Origin: Anaeramoeba flamelloides
Taxonomy: Eukaryota > Metamonada > Anaeramoebidae
Length of the DNA: 64,000 nt
Reading direction: 5' to 3'
Assembly (NCBI GenBank): GCA_027625915.1
Contig: JANTQA010000008.1
Coordinates: 8,912,501 to 8,976,500, forward strand
How positions within the stretch are numbered: position 1 is the first letter of the stretch; each line of letters opens with the position of its first letter. Under the pieces are notes generated by a model. The model saw only the letters and a list, made by a program, of their open reading frames with translations, made no database searches and had not been told where the DNA came from. The translations under genes and the position numbers were made by a program. Of this stretch, positions 11,174-21,975 are shown piece by piece.

Positions 11174-12513
11174 CAGTCAGTTCCACTTTTAAGGCACAAA
11201 CTTTCAACGAAATTTAAGGTACAAATAAAAATCTCAAATTAAGGCACATCATTCAGATTCTAGTACAGTCAGTTCCACTTTTAAGGCACAAACTTTCAAC
11301 AAAATTTAAGGCATAAAAAAATCTCAAATTAAGGCACAAAATTTGAAATATTTTTTTTTACAATTTATTTTTACTAGAATTTGAATTTTGTGCTTTAATT
11401 TGAGATTTTTTTTGTTCCTTAAATTTCGTTGAAAGTTTGTGCCTTAAAAGTGAAACTGACTGTAAAATAAATTATAAAAAAAAAAATTACAAATTTTATG
11501 CTTTAATTTGGGATTTTTTTATGCCTTAAATTCCGTTGAAAGTTTGTGCCTTAAAAGCGAATCTATCAAATGTTCCCGAAAATACCCGAAAATCGAAAAT
11601 ACTCGAAAATTTTTTAACCACGAAAAAACACTTTTTGAACAACTTCTATGAAACAATGGTGCCAATATACTCAGTATAAAGGTAAATTTGGCTTTTATTT
11701 TCGAAAAAATTTTTTTTTCTGAAAATATCAAAATTCAAAAAAATTAAATTGTAGGGAATGGTATTCAACCCATTTTGTGTGAAAGGAATAAGTATCCTGA
11801 ATGACTGTAACACTTCTGATCATTTCGAAATAGTATTAACTAAATGAGAGAAAATGTACTTGTAATTGAAAACTTCTAATTGTTTATCATTACCCATAAT
11901 TTTGTAACCCTAAATACAATCCAAAAATAACCAAGTAATATCTAATCGTACAACACATACCCATATCCTACATAAAGTGACACAAGCCAAACTTTATTTA
12001 ACGTCCCATTCCATAAAAGGAACTGGTTTAACCATAACATACAAACACAACCCTTACCAATACCCTTACATACCCATAAACGTACCCTAATAAGTACCAA
12101 CAATTACACAAATATACTCAAAAGGTACCAAAACCTCTTTAGAGTAGTTTAAAGTAGACAATTCAAAAAAAAATATTTTGTCTGAAAGTAAAATTGTTAT
12201 TTTAGTGTTAAACTGGGTATATTGACACTATATTTTCTTAGAAGTTGTTCAAAAAGTGTTTTTTCGTGGTTAAAAAATTTTCGAGTATTTTCGATTTTCG
12301 GGTATTTTCGGGAACATTTGATAGATTCGCTTTTAAGGCACAAACTTTCAACGGAATTTAAGGCATAAAAAAATCCCAAATTAAAGCATAAAATTTGTAA
12401 TTTTTTTTTTTATAATTTATTTTACTAGAATCTGAATGATGTGCCTTAATTTGAGATTTTTATTGTACCTTAAATTTCGTTGAAAGTTTGTGCCTTAAAA
12501 GTTAAACTGACTG
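11174..12513. mobile_element. Large A-family foldback element, with a nested small A copy
   Basis: Left end CAGTCAGTTCCACTTTTAAG and right end CTTAAAAGTTAAACTGACTG are inverted repeats flanked by TA (11172-11173 and 12514-12515). The inverted homology continues inward: 11463-11690 is nearly the reverse complement of about 12195-12430, including CGAAAATACCCGAAAATCG. Arms are therefore roughly 300 bp once the nested copy is removed. The unique centre (about 11700-12190) is C-rich and G-poor. Any open frames in the arms are shadows of the palindrome. No transposase is present. Confidence 0.75.
11266..11462. mobile_element. Small A-family MITE nested in the large A element (197 bp)
   Basis: CAGTCAGTTCCACTTTTAAG...CTGACTG interrupts the left arm exactly after GATTCTAGTA. 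The arm resumes with TA then AAATAAATTATAAAA, as predicted from the uninterrupted right arm. TA at 11264-11265 and 11463-11464 is the target duplication. This is direct evidence of TA-targeted insertion. Confidence 0.8.
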
Positions 12514-13258
12514 TATACTTATTCAAAACAATACCCAACCAATCTAAAAACAAGAATATAAATATGAATGTAATGAATTTATACAAACCCCATATAAAAC
12601 TTGATTATTTTTTTAAAATATATTTAGATCTACTTCAGCTTATCAAAAAATTATTTGATTATTCTATAGACACCCCACTCGAATAAATTTTCAGTAGGTT
12701 TATTAATGGGTTCAGAAAAAAAATTTTTTTTTAGTTTTTTTAATTATTTATTATCTATGGGATTACTTATTAACCCCCCCCTCATTTGCAGTCAGGGTTT
12801 CCATAATTTAAAATAATTAAGTAAAATACAAGATTTTTCTCTATTCTTTTAATTCTAAAAAATAAAGGCCAATTGGTTTTTTTAAGTTTATCTGTTTATC
12901 TTTAAAATCAATAGATTTTAAAGATAAAACAAAAAACCCCCAAAAAGACATGATGCTTGATGGAGACTTATATTAGGTTTTTTAGAAAATAAAAGAATAG
13001 GATAAAATTAATTATTAGTTTCAATTTTTGTAAATCCTGAAAAGTTATTCACTTGACTGTACCTCATCACACTTACTAGCACTTGACGGCACTTCCCTAA
13101 TTCCAAAATTTTTATTTAGAAATTGTATTGAAAGACTCAAAAATTTGCTCTATTATACACCAGTGATAACAAATATCTTTCATTTTTTAAGATAATTATC
13201 AAATATATTTTTATTAATATTAAACCACTTAGAAAAACTATTAATGTTTTTTAATTTA

Positions 13259-13452
13259 CAGTCAGTTCCACTTTTTATACACAAACTTTCAGAAAAATTC
13301 AATTCACAATCGTAACCTCAAATTAAGACACAAAATTTGGAATTTTTTTCTTACAATTTATTTTACTAAAATCTAAATTTTGTGTATTAATTTGATATTT
13401 TATATCGCCTTAAATTTCGTTGAAGTTTGTGTCTTAAAAGTGGAAATGGCCG
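13259..13452. mobile_element. A-family MITE, diverged (194 bp)
   Basis: TA-flanked. It begins CAGTCAGTTCCACTTTTTAT and ends AGTGGAAATGGCCG. The internal palindromic plan is kept (CTCAAATTAAGACACAAAATTTGG and its inverted counterpart), with more substitutions than the 32251 copy. Confidence 0.75.
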
Positions 13453-14579
13453 TAAGAATTAAACTGAAAATTTGGGAAAATTTTGGTTTATTTCTAAAAT
13501 TAAAAAAACTTAGGCACTATACGGCATCTGAAGGATCTTTTAGAATTATGGAATTTTAATATACAAAATTTATTAAGGAATAAAAAATAAGTTTATTATA
13601 CACTAGAGCTAATAAACACTTTGATTGATTTTTTGTAATAATATTCTAAATATTATAATTTTTTAATATATTAGATATGTTATTTTTTTTTCTTTGACAT
13701 ACAGCCATTCCAACGGTACGATATTTTTTTTTATATAACACAATTGATTGTTCTATTTGTATTTTCCATTTTCAAAAAATTTCGAAAATAAAAGTTATTG
13801 TTCAAAAAAAAAAATAAAACAAAAAATGAAATTACGTTCAAATTTTGAAAAACCAAAAAAAAAAAAAAATTGAATACTCATGAAACTTAAAAATTATCAG
13901 TCCAAAACAGCACAAAAAAACTATCATTATTTACTAATCTTTAAAAATTTACTATTTTTGAACAATATTTTTAAGTGCTTCAAGAATCTTCAAAATATTT
14001 TTTTGATTTTCTTTAAAAATTTGAATAATAGCTCATTTATTGAATTTTTTTTTGAATAAGAACTTTAATTTTCGAATTTTTTCAAAATAGAAAATAAGAA
14101 TAGAAAAATCAATTGTGTTTTATTTAAAAATTTATGGTTACCTTGGAAATACTGTATTAATTTTTTTTTTTAATTACTATAAGAAATCGTTTAGTTATAA
14201 AAAAGATTTGATTTTAAATAAAATTGAATTGTGCAACAATTTTCTTAATATTAACAATTAAAAATCTTGTCACGTATACTTTTCATGTTTGGTATTTTTT
14301 TCAGTACTATTAATTAATTTAATTTAATAAAGAGAGAAATAATTTAAATATTTGATAATAGAGTTTTTTTTTAACGAAAAAATAAGATGGAAATCTTTTT
14401 TAAAAAGTAAAAACTTCTTTTATAAAAATTGATAAAAGTGTGGGGCTTAAAATCAAAGTTTTTCCAATAATAAGATGTTTTTTTATGATCTATAACAAAG
14501 ATATAAAACTGATTCATTGTAATCATATAATTTATTATAATATAAAATGTAATCCACCGCTCAATAATATATATATATA

Positions 14580-15115
14580 TATAAACTAGATTCCAAAAAT
14601 TTGGACACAGTTTAAACAGTGGAAAGAACATCATTACTACACTTTAAATTCAAATTGGAAAGAATTTTGATTTTATAAACAATTTCATTTTTTGTCTTTT
14701 TTGTTTTGTTTTCATTTTCTTTTTTACTGCTATGTAATCTGTTTCGTTAGATCTCGAAATTTTTTTTCAATGGTTGATAGAAGGTTAGTGTTGAGTTTTT
14801 TAATTTGAAAATCACATACAATTGGTAGAGGTGTCTTAACATTTGATCAATCAACAATTGTTGGTGAAATTTTAACAAATTTACCAATACATTTTTTGTT
14901 TTGCTCGTTTCATTATTTTTGACACACCTGTTTTTATTTTTGAGTTTTATATTTTTTTCTTTTATTTGGGTTAAAACGATTACTTATTAAGACATTCATA
15001 CTGGTTAACTTAAATGTGGTTTTATATTAGGTTTGGAAAAATACAATAAATTGTGTTTTTTTTTTTGCCTATTTTTGATTTTGGGCGTGTCCAAATTTTT
15101 GGAACGGGGTTTATA
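14580..15115. mobile_element. B2-family TIR element, best preserved copy (about 535 bp)
   Basis: Terminal inverted repeats of about 29 bp: both arms share TATAAAC and TTCCAAAAATTTGGACAC, differing in the few bases between. Flanks are TATA-rich, consistent with TA-directed insertion. Related copies lie at 5994-6500 and, reversed, near 21525-21975 and 55975-56450. No intact coding frame is visible. Confidence 0.65.
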
Positions 15116-15885
15116 TATATATAGAAATATTAAAATATCTTGATGAGTTGTGATTCAACTTTGATCTTTTGAACAATTTTTTTTTGTTTGGAGATATGAA
15201 TGAATATTTTGAATAATTTATTTTTTCGAAAAATTGGGAGTGTGTAAAAGTCGAGTTTTGAATAGTCACTTTTATAAAAGAAAAAAAATAATTATTTATT
15301 GTATTTAAAAAACAACATTTTTATTTTTATCAATAAAAGTCTCTTATTACTCTAAAATAGTTATTTTTTGCGTAATATTAGAATTTAAAGCTAAAAAAAG
15401 TTTACTTAAATTTTAAGTCTGATCATTATTTATTATTTGATGAAATATAAATTTATTTAAATATAATATTTTGATCTTCTAATGAAATAATTTTTGAGTA
15501 AAAATTAAACATTGGTTAGGTTTTCTTTTATTTCTGATAACTTTAAAACAAATAGATATGTTATTTTCATTTATTATGTAGTTGTAAGTTTTGGTGAATA
15601 ATATGTTGAATGATTAAAATTTGTGTATTTTGTTTCTTTTAATTGTGTAATGATTTGAGTTATATTATATCGGGGTATATTATTGTATTTTTTTTTTATA
15701 TCTCATTTTGTTTAATAAATTTGATTGGTGTATTGTTTGTTATCTGGATATTTTGGTGTTTGAGGAATAAAAAATTATAAATGTGAATTAAACAAATATG
15801 AAAAAAAAGTCAAAAAAGATTAGAATTTTTATTTACATCAAATGAGAAACTAAAGACTAAGAAAATGACTTATAAAATGTACATT

Positions 15886-15958
15886 GCTTCGCTAGCTCAG
15901 TCGGCAGAGCGTCAGGCTTTTAACCTGAATGTCGCGGGTTCGAGCCCCGCGCGGAGCT
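15886..15958 (+). tRNA. tRNA-Lys (anticodon UUU)
   Basis: The 73-base sequence folds as a full cloverleaf. Acceptor arms GCTTCGC and GCGGAGC pair with one G-T wobble, the anticodon stem is TCAGG/CCTGA, and the 7-base loop carries TTT at 15919-15921. The internal promoter is intact: A box TAGCTCAGTCGG and B box GGTTCGAGCCC. The discriminator base is T at 15958. There is no intron and no encoded CCA. Its GC content contrasts sharply with the flanks, as expected for a constrained RNA. It reads AAA and, by wobble, AAG, the dominant codons of the Lys-rich proteins here. Confidence 0.97.
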
Positions 15959-15964
15959 TTTTTT
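15959..15964 (+). terminator. RNA polymerase III T-run terminator
   Basis: Continuous T follows the tRNA discriminator base, as required for Pol III termination. A further T run begins at about 15969. Confidence 0.85.
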
Positions 15965-17544
15965 ATTGTTTTTTTTTAACTCTCTTTTAACTTTTTTTGA
16001 TCCTTCAAAGATGAACTTACAAATTTACACAGAAAAGTTTCCAATACATAACTAAAAACCAGATAAACATAGATAGAAAATTTTATTTGTTTTATATATT
16101 TTCTTAAAATTTTTTGGTAATTTTCTATCAAAAAAAATAAAATTTTCACAAATTTTTCTAATAATATATGCTCATCTAATCATATATTCTCCAAAAAGGG
16201 TGATAAATTTACTAAAAACATTTCCATTCTATTAACAATCAAACAAAAAAAAATAAAAAATATTATTAAAAGCTTTTTAACTTTCATAGAATTTTAGTTC
16301 ACTAAACTTGAAATTTTAAAGAAAATCATCACTGTCTTGTATCAAACAAAACAATTAACACTCTTAGATTATCAATATCATTTTATTAATTTTAAAAGTA
16401 GAATTTATAAATATTCTCAAACATATTTTGTTCGAATTTTAATTTCTAATTGACACTTACTTTTTTTACATATCTCCCTCGAAAGTAGTAAAATTTAAAA
16501 TAAAAAGGTCTAAATTCTACTCCAACGAAGAACCTATAACCAAAATTTCTCAAAAGTATACTTTTCCAAAAAAAGAATGTATTTCTCTAGTCAGAAGTAA
16601 TTGAAATAAAAAAAAGATCAAATTTTAGTTTTTTTTATTCTTTTCTTATATTAGTTCATTTCAGATTCCTATTACAGCTTATAGATGACAAAAAAGGAAC
16701 CAACCACAAAAACAAAAATAAAACCAAAAACCAAACCCGAAAAGAGAACAATAATTCCAAAATATTTAGTTTGAAAACAAAATTCTTGAAATAAAAATAA
16801 TAACAAACAAAAAACAATTTTAAATTTCAGAGAATATCATTTTTTTTGAATCCTTTTTTTTCAATATTTTAGATGTACTTTCTGCTTTTCCAATAAAAAA
16901 ATTCTGTGGTTGACCTTTACATTCGCCAAATAAAATGTTTTTCTTTCAAAGACAATTTTTGCTTTTTGCACCATAACTTGAAAATGTCATGAATAGAAAA
17001 TCTTTTCATTTTGCAAATTCAAAGAAAAATTCGACTTTCCAATTCGACTAAAATAGTCAAAATTATTAGATAAAATCTCTTTGAGTTCTTTATTGTGATC
17101 AGAGTACATTAGTTTTAATTTTATAAAAAGGATATAAAAGCATCAAGCTTTTTTAAAATGTGAGTATTAAAGTTCTATGAGTTTTTCTTGAAATTCCATT
17201 AAAGAGCAAGTCAAACAGTTTGGTTTTCACAAATTAAAACTTGTGTTGATCACTTTGGTACAACTTATCTTTTCAAAAATCAACCTTTTCTTACCTAATT
17301 TTGAACAAAATTTTAAAATAATTGGGATTCGTAATTTTTTCTTGCAAGAATAATTGATTGGTAAAATTAAAGATGGTAAACCACCGTTTCAATTCAAAAT
17401 CTCAATTTAAAAGAAAATAAAGCACTTTTAACAAGTTGGAATCAAATTTTTTCTCTTTCTCTGAAATTATTTTTTGATTTTTAATTTGTCTTGTACTTTT
17501 TTATTTTGATCTTTCCAAAATTCAGCAACTACATTTAAAGCAAA
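15965..17544. other. Intergenic, no gene seen
   Basis: A/T-rich with no supported exon. Around 16685-16810 the + strand becomes very A/C-rich and G-poor (for example ACCAAAAACCAAACCCG), resembling the composition of the Asn/Gln/Lys-rich coding sequence that starts at 17545, but no frame extends far. Confidence 0.5.
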
Positions 17545-17983
17545 ATGAACACTCATTTAATTCAAAAAAACAACCATCAAAATAAAAATCAAAATCAAAA
17601 CCAAACCCAACAAGAAAACAATTTCTCTCGCTTTTCGCTGAACAAAAAGGGATTACCTCAAAATAATAAAAACAAAAACAAAAACAAAAATAAAAAATCG
17701 AACAACACGCAAAACATAAAAGATAGACACACAAATAAAAACAAAATCAAAACTAGTCCACAGACTAAGAATTCAAAAAATCACAATACTAAACCAAAAA
17801 TCTATTTCCAGCAAACTTATTCATTTTGTGAAGGCTGTTATTCAAAACGATCAAAATATTATTGTAGCAAATGCCCAGCATTTTTTTGTTCAAATTGTGA
17901 ACCCAATTTTCATCCAAAAGGAATCAAAGGGATACACCAACAGTCATTATATTTAATTGAAAAGGAACCACAAAACCCAAAAT
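17545..17983 (+). CDS. B-box/SPRY (TRIM-like) protein, N-terminal exon
   Basis: ATG at 17545 opens a leader of about 90 residues rich in Asn, Gln and Lys. A zinc-binding B-box-like module follows near residues 93-130: CEGC, then CSKC, then CSNC, then H with a second H eight residues on. The frame runs to TGA at 18016-18018, but GTAACA at 17984 is a likely donor, cutting just after PKC at the point where a second B-box (CNKH) would begin. Downstream coding resumes in the same frame from about 18343-18356. B-box domains are protein-interaction or oligomerisation modules in TRIM-type proteins. The domain is clear from the Cys/His spacing. The splice model, and hence the linkage to the next exon, is inferred. 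Confidence 0.75.
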
Positions 17984-18342
17984 GTAACAAACATTTTTTT
18001 TTTTTTATTTTGGATTGACTCTTTCAAAATTACCGGTAATTGGAAAATAAAGAAACAGAATTTTCGTTCACCTTTCCAAACAAAAATCCAATCTCAAAAA
18101 TTAAAACAAATCACATAAAATCCCCAATTCTCAAAGCAAAACCATAAGATTAATGATTTACGGAATTAAATAGTTTAACTTTTTACTTGACTTTTAAATC
18201 TTTTTTTTTGGAAAAGCTGAATGAAAATTTTGTTTAATTTATATTTTCAACAAATAGTATTGAAAAAGAACCACAAACCTAATAAACACCCTTATTTATA
18301 TTACTTGTCTTATATTTTAATTTTTCTGTTTTTTTGGTGTAA

Positions 18343-19911
18343 TTAATAAAAAAAGCATCCAAAAAAAGCACCCAAAAAAATAACGATCAAGAATTCAAAG
18401 AAACAAATAACAAAGAAAAATTAAGAGAACAAAGTAACCAAGAAAAAACCAAAAAACCTGTTTCAACACAAAGATCACATCAATTGCCATCAAAATTCAA
18501 AAGCGATCCCAAAAAGATAACCAAAAGCGATCAAAGAAGACTGCAAATAATTAATGGGCTAATTCAAGAAAAGAAAGTCAAACAGAAAAGAAAAATTGAA
18601 AAGATTATCAAAACGAACAAAGAAATAAATTTCAAAATCAAAACAATGAGGCAATATGTTGAAAAACAGACACAAATTTTAATTCAGAAAATCGAACAAT
18701 TTAAAAAAAACAGTTTATTATCACTTGATAATTCGAAAAAAATAATAAATAAACATTTTGAACAAATTCTTAATGAGAAAAAGAATAATTATACAAATCC
18801 GAAAAAAAGGAACCAAAAACAAAATGAAAAACAAAAAGAACAAGAAGAAGAAAAACAAAAAGACAAACAAAAAGAAAAACAAAAAGAAGAAGAAAAACAA
18901 AAAGACAAACAAAAACAAAAAGAAAAACAAAAAGAAGAAGAAAAACAAAAAGACAAACAAAAACAAAAAGAAAAACAAAAAGAAGGTAATCAGAAGAATC
19001 ATAGAACTCTTCAAGAATCTTTAAAGCAAAATCTTCAATTTAGTAACCAACTACGAATCCAAAACAAAAAATTTGAACATCAAGACTTGAAAGAAAATAG
19101 ATTAAACAATATAATGAATCAAATCAAAGAAATGAACGAAATGAACGGAATGAACGAAATAAATGTGATGAATGAAATAGAAATGGATAGTTTTATTAAT
19201 GAAATAAATAATTTTGCTATTAATTCAAAACAAACAGAACCAAAAACAATAATAAAAGAAGTGATTGATGAAGCAAATCCAAAAGACTGTTTTGATAACA
19301 AACTAAAAAATAATCGTATTAAACTTTTTAATGATGACAAAAGCATCATAACTGTGAGAAGATGGAAAAGATCTGGATGCATTTGTGGTAATAAAATTTA
19401 TTCTCAAGGGTTACATAGCATAAATTTTTGTATTGATCGCTTTCGACTCCCTAGCGATTATCAAAATTTTATTTGTTTGGGAGTTGTTGATTCTGATAAA
19501 CGGAGGAAATTTATAAATGATGGATATTGGGAACAAACTTTTTATTTTATGACACATTGGGAACCCGTTATTAAGAAAGAAAACGAGGATGGCAATAATA
19601 TGGTGAAAGAAAAAGAAAAAGAAAAAGAGAAAGAGAAAGAGCAACAGGAGCAGGAACAGGAACCAAAAAAAAACCTATTGAGTTATAAATGTAAAAAATT
19701 TCCAGAAATACAAGAAGAATTTGCAAGACCTATATTAGAAGGTGACATAATCACAATCCATTTAGATATGGACAGGAAAAAAATGGGTTTTCTTATAAAT
19801 CAAGAGAATTTTGGGATTGCTTGGAAAAACATTCCAAATAATGTTTGCTTTTTTGCTTGTCTATCAGGTCAAAAAGACACAAATAATAAAAATCAAATAT
19901 CCTTACTATAA
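18343..19911 (+). CDS. B-box/SPRY (TRIM-like) protein, coiled-coil and SPRY exon
   Basis: Open frame from 18343 (after a TAA) to TAA at 19909-19911. AG at 18354-18355 is a possible acceptor. No ATG lies near its 5' end, which supports it being a downstream exon of the gene that starts at 17545. Order of regions: basic linker; a long coiled coil (about residues 50-150 of the exon); a near-perfect Glu-Lys-Gln repeat (18844-18981); a Met-Asn-Glu microrepeat (about 19130-19190); then a C-terminal SPRY-like domain from about 19330. SPRY hallmarks are RWKRSGCICGNKIYSQG at its start and the LEGDIITIHLDMD...MGFLINQENFGIAW core. A Lys-Glu insert (about 19606-19660) interrupts the SPRY fold in a likely loop. 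The architecture B-box, coiled coil, SPRY is that of TRIM proteins, but no RING is seen. Confidence 0.82.
   Translation, partial: LIKKASKKSTQKNNDQEFKETNNKEKLREQSNQEKTKKPVSTQRSHQLPSKFKSDPKKITKSDQRRLQIINGLIQEKKVKQKRKIEKIIKTNKEINFKIKTMRQYVEKQTQILIQKIEQFKKNSLLSLDNSKKIINKHFEQILNEKKNNYTNPKKRNQKQNEKQKEQEEEKQKDKQKEKQKEEEKQKDKQKQKEKQKEEEKQKDKQKQKEKQKEGNQKNHRTLQESLKQNLQFSNQLRIQNKKFEHQDLKENRLNNIMNQIKEMNEMNGMNEINVMNEIEMDSFINEINNFAINSKQTEPKTIIKEVIDEANPKDCFDNKLKNNRIKLFNDDKSIITVRRWKRSGCICGNKIYSQGLHSINFCIDRFRLPSDYQNFICLGVVDSDKRRKFINDGYWEQTFYFMTHWEPVIKKENEDGNNMVKEKEKEKEKEKEQQEQEQEPKKNLLSYKCKKFPEIQEEFARPILEGDIITIHLDMDRKKMGFLINQENFGIAWKNIPNNVCFFACLSGQKDTNNKNQISLL
18844..18981 (+). repeat. In-frame tandem repeat (42 + 48 + 48 bp) in coiled coil
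   Basis: Three adjacent units encode EEEKQKDKQKEKQK, then twice EEEKQKDKQKQKEKQK. The last two 48-bp units are identical at DNA level, which suggests recent slippage or unequal exchange. The product is a highly charged helix. Confidence 0.9.
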
Positions 19912-20266
19912 AGAACAATTTAAAATAAAAAATTAACCAAAATTTATTTATCCTTTAAAATAGAATAAATAAATTTGTTGATAATAATAATATTGATCGA
20001 GATCATCTTTATCATTTTTATCATTATTAACACATCGATACATTATTACAAAATAATGTAATAATTTTTAAATAATGAACACTAATTTCATATAAATACT
20101 TATAATATTTGATTATTTTTGTTTTAGTAGCCAATATTTTTTATAAATTTTAACAATTTTTTTCAAATCTATTTGAAACGAAAAAAAATTAAGAGATCAG
20201 TTTTTCATGGCAAAAGGACAAAATATTAAAATATGTTATTGGTGATATTTTGTACTTTTTAATTTT

Positions 20267-20812
20267 GCAAACTATTTTCTAGTCAAAGGGGCCAGTTTTA
20301 GCGAGTAAATTACATCCGTTTAACATCAATGAATCACATGTATATAAATGTTTTAATGGAGATTAGAAGAAAAAATTTCTTGAGGAAATTATGAAAAGTG
20401 AAATCATTTTTTAACATTTTTACCTTTTTTCTTTTTTTTTTTCGATTTATTTTTGGTACAGTAAACGTTTTGCAAATTCTTTTTTAATGCAAGATCTATC
20501 GTCACAAAGTTTAAGTGTATAATTCTAATGTTATTGAAACAGTGAGAATGATTGTATAAAAATTATTTTGATTTCTATTGAAATTATAATTTGGATCGTC
20601 AATTGGAGAAAAAAATATATATTGTTTATTTTCTCCAAGGTTCCATCATGAGAATTTGGGTGCTTCAATTTTTTAGAAAATATATTGACATATTAATTTT
20701 ATTTCATATGAATATCAGCTATTTCTATGTGTGTATTATTCTACTTCTTTCCAATATGTTCTCCGCACATTCAATTAAAAATAATAATTGAAATTTAGAA
20801 TTATTTTTTTTT
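20267..20812 (+). mobile_element. F-family element, copy 1
   Basis: Starts with AAACTATTTTCTAGTCAAAG then GGGCCAGTT and is similar along its length to 57573-58116, including TTGCAAGATCTATCGTCAC and GAAACAGTGAGAATGATTGT. The right terminal repeat seen in the 57573 copy is not found here. Non-coding. Confidence 0.5.
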
Positions 20813-20815
20813 TTA

Positions 20816-20850
20816 CACTTTGGAAGTAAACAATATTCATTTCCAAAGTG
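20816..20850. repeat. 10-bp perfect inverted repeat
   Basis: CACTTTGGAA (20816-20825) and its exact reverse complement TTCCAAAGTG (20841-20850) around a 15-base loop, next to the decayed end of the F element. It may be the terminus of another small element. Confidence 0.5.
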
Positions 20851-21524
20851 CCAAAAAAATATTGTATGACTCAGAAACCCTGGAAAAAAAAAATGTTATC
20901 AGTTAAATAAAAGTTTTTTTTCGATTTTTTTCTGTAAAAAAAATTTTTTTATATTGTATATATTTCGTAAAATATATATAATTTTTGAATTCTTTTATGG
21001 CTTTTACATTACTAGAAAATCAACAAATAGAATATTTCTTGTCATCAAAATTAATGTATCGATTTTTAACTTGTCAAAAATTATTCTTATGGTTGGACAA
21101 AAAAGATTTTTAAGGAACATGTTAAAAAATTTAGAATTATTTTAATAACTTTAGTTTTAATCAATTACATTTTTTAAACAATTTAAAAATTTTTACTTTA
21201 AAAACTTTGTTTTTATTTTAAGATGAAATATAATTATTTTTTAAAATAAATTTCTTGAAGAAAAGTGGATTCACATAATTTTATCATCAAAATTGAAATT
21301 CAATTTTTTTCTTCTTACTAATAATTTGAATTGTAATAAGGATTCTTGCAAATAAAAGTCAAACACAATTTGAACTTTTGAGACATTTTGGAGAAATAAA
21401 TGTAAAGTTTCTGTTCAAAATGTTGTTTCAAAAATTCGAAAAATAAGTCCCATTCGAAAAATTTGTACACCAGAATCAACAATAGGCAAAAAAAAAAACC
21501 CAATTTATTATATTTTTCCAAACC

Positions 21525-21975
21525 TAATATAAAACTACATTTAAGTTAAAATAATATTAATGTTTTTATAAGCAATCATTTCCAATCCAAATAAAAGAAA
21601 AATAGATAAAATGAAAAACAAAAAATTGGTGTGTCCAAAATAATGCAACCAGCGGAAAAAAAAGATATTGATAAATTTGTTGAAATTTAACCAACACTTG
21701 TTGATCGGTTAAAAGAAAAGATACCATCTACTAATTGTATGTTAATATTCAATTAAAAAAACTCAACACTAACCTTCGATCAACCTGAGACAAAAAATTT
21801 CCAGATCTAACCAAACAGATTAGGTAACTGCAAAAATAGAAATGAAAACAAAACAAAAAAGATAAAAAATAAAATAGTTTGTAAAATCAAAAATATTCCC
21901 AAATTGAATATAATGTATAGTATTGTTATTCTTTCAAGAGTTTAAACCCTCTCCAAATTTTGAGAATTTAGTTTA
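21525..21975 (-). mobile_element. B2-family element, reverse orientation
   Basis: Shares, in reverse complement, CCAAACCTAATATAAAACTACATTTAAGTTAA and the block around TAATTGTATGTTAATATTC with the 14580-15115 copy, and ends near GAATTTAGTTTA. Terminal repeats are weak, with several small indels. Short frames inside are broken by stops. Confidence 0.5.

Larger units (their letters stand above)
9489..15885. other. Gene-free tract with A- and B2-family elements
   Basis: No convincing gene. Acceptor-like TTTTCAG/TTTCCAG sites near 9715, 9946 and 10421 precede short open stretches, but no set of exons can be joined. The 16-base AAAAAGTATCATGTTT occurs twice, near 10196 and 10468. Main contents are the C14/(AC)n tract, the large A element (11174-12513), an A element (13259-13452) and a B2 element (14580-15115). 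Confidence 0.55.

Noticed and set aside
11519-12379. Opposed open frames of 60-70 codons encoding nearly the same peptides
   Set aside because: They are the two inverted arms of the large A element read on the same strand. The similarity is the palindrome, not a gene duplication.
18721-19024. Long Phe/Leu-rich minus-strand frame and Lys/Asn-rich frame over the coiled-coil repeat
   Set aside because: Both are frame shadows of the Glu-Lys-Gln repeat of the B-box/SPRY gene.
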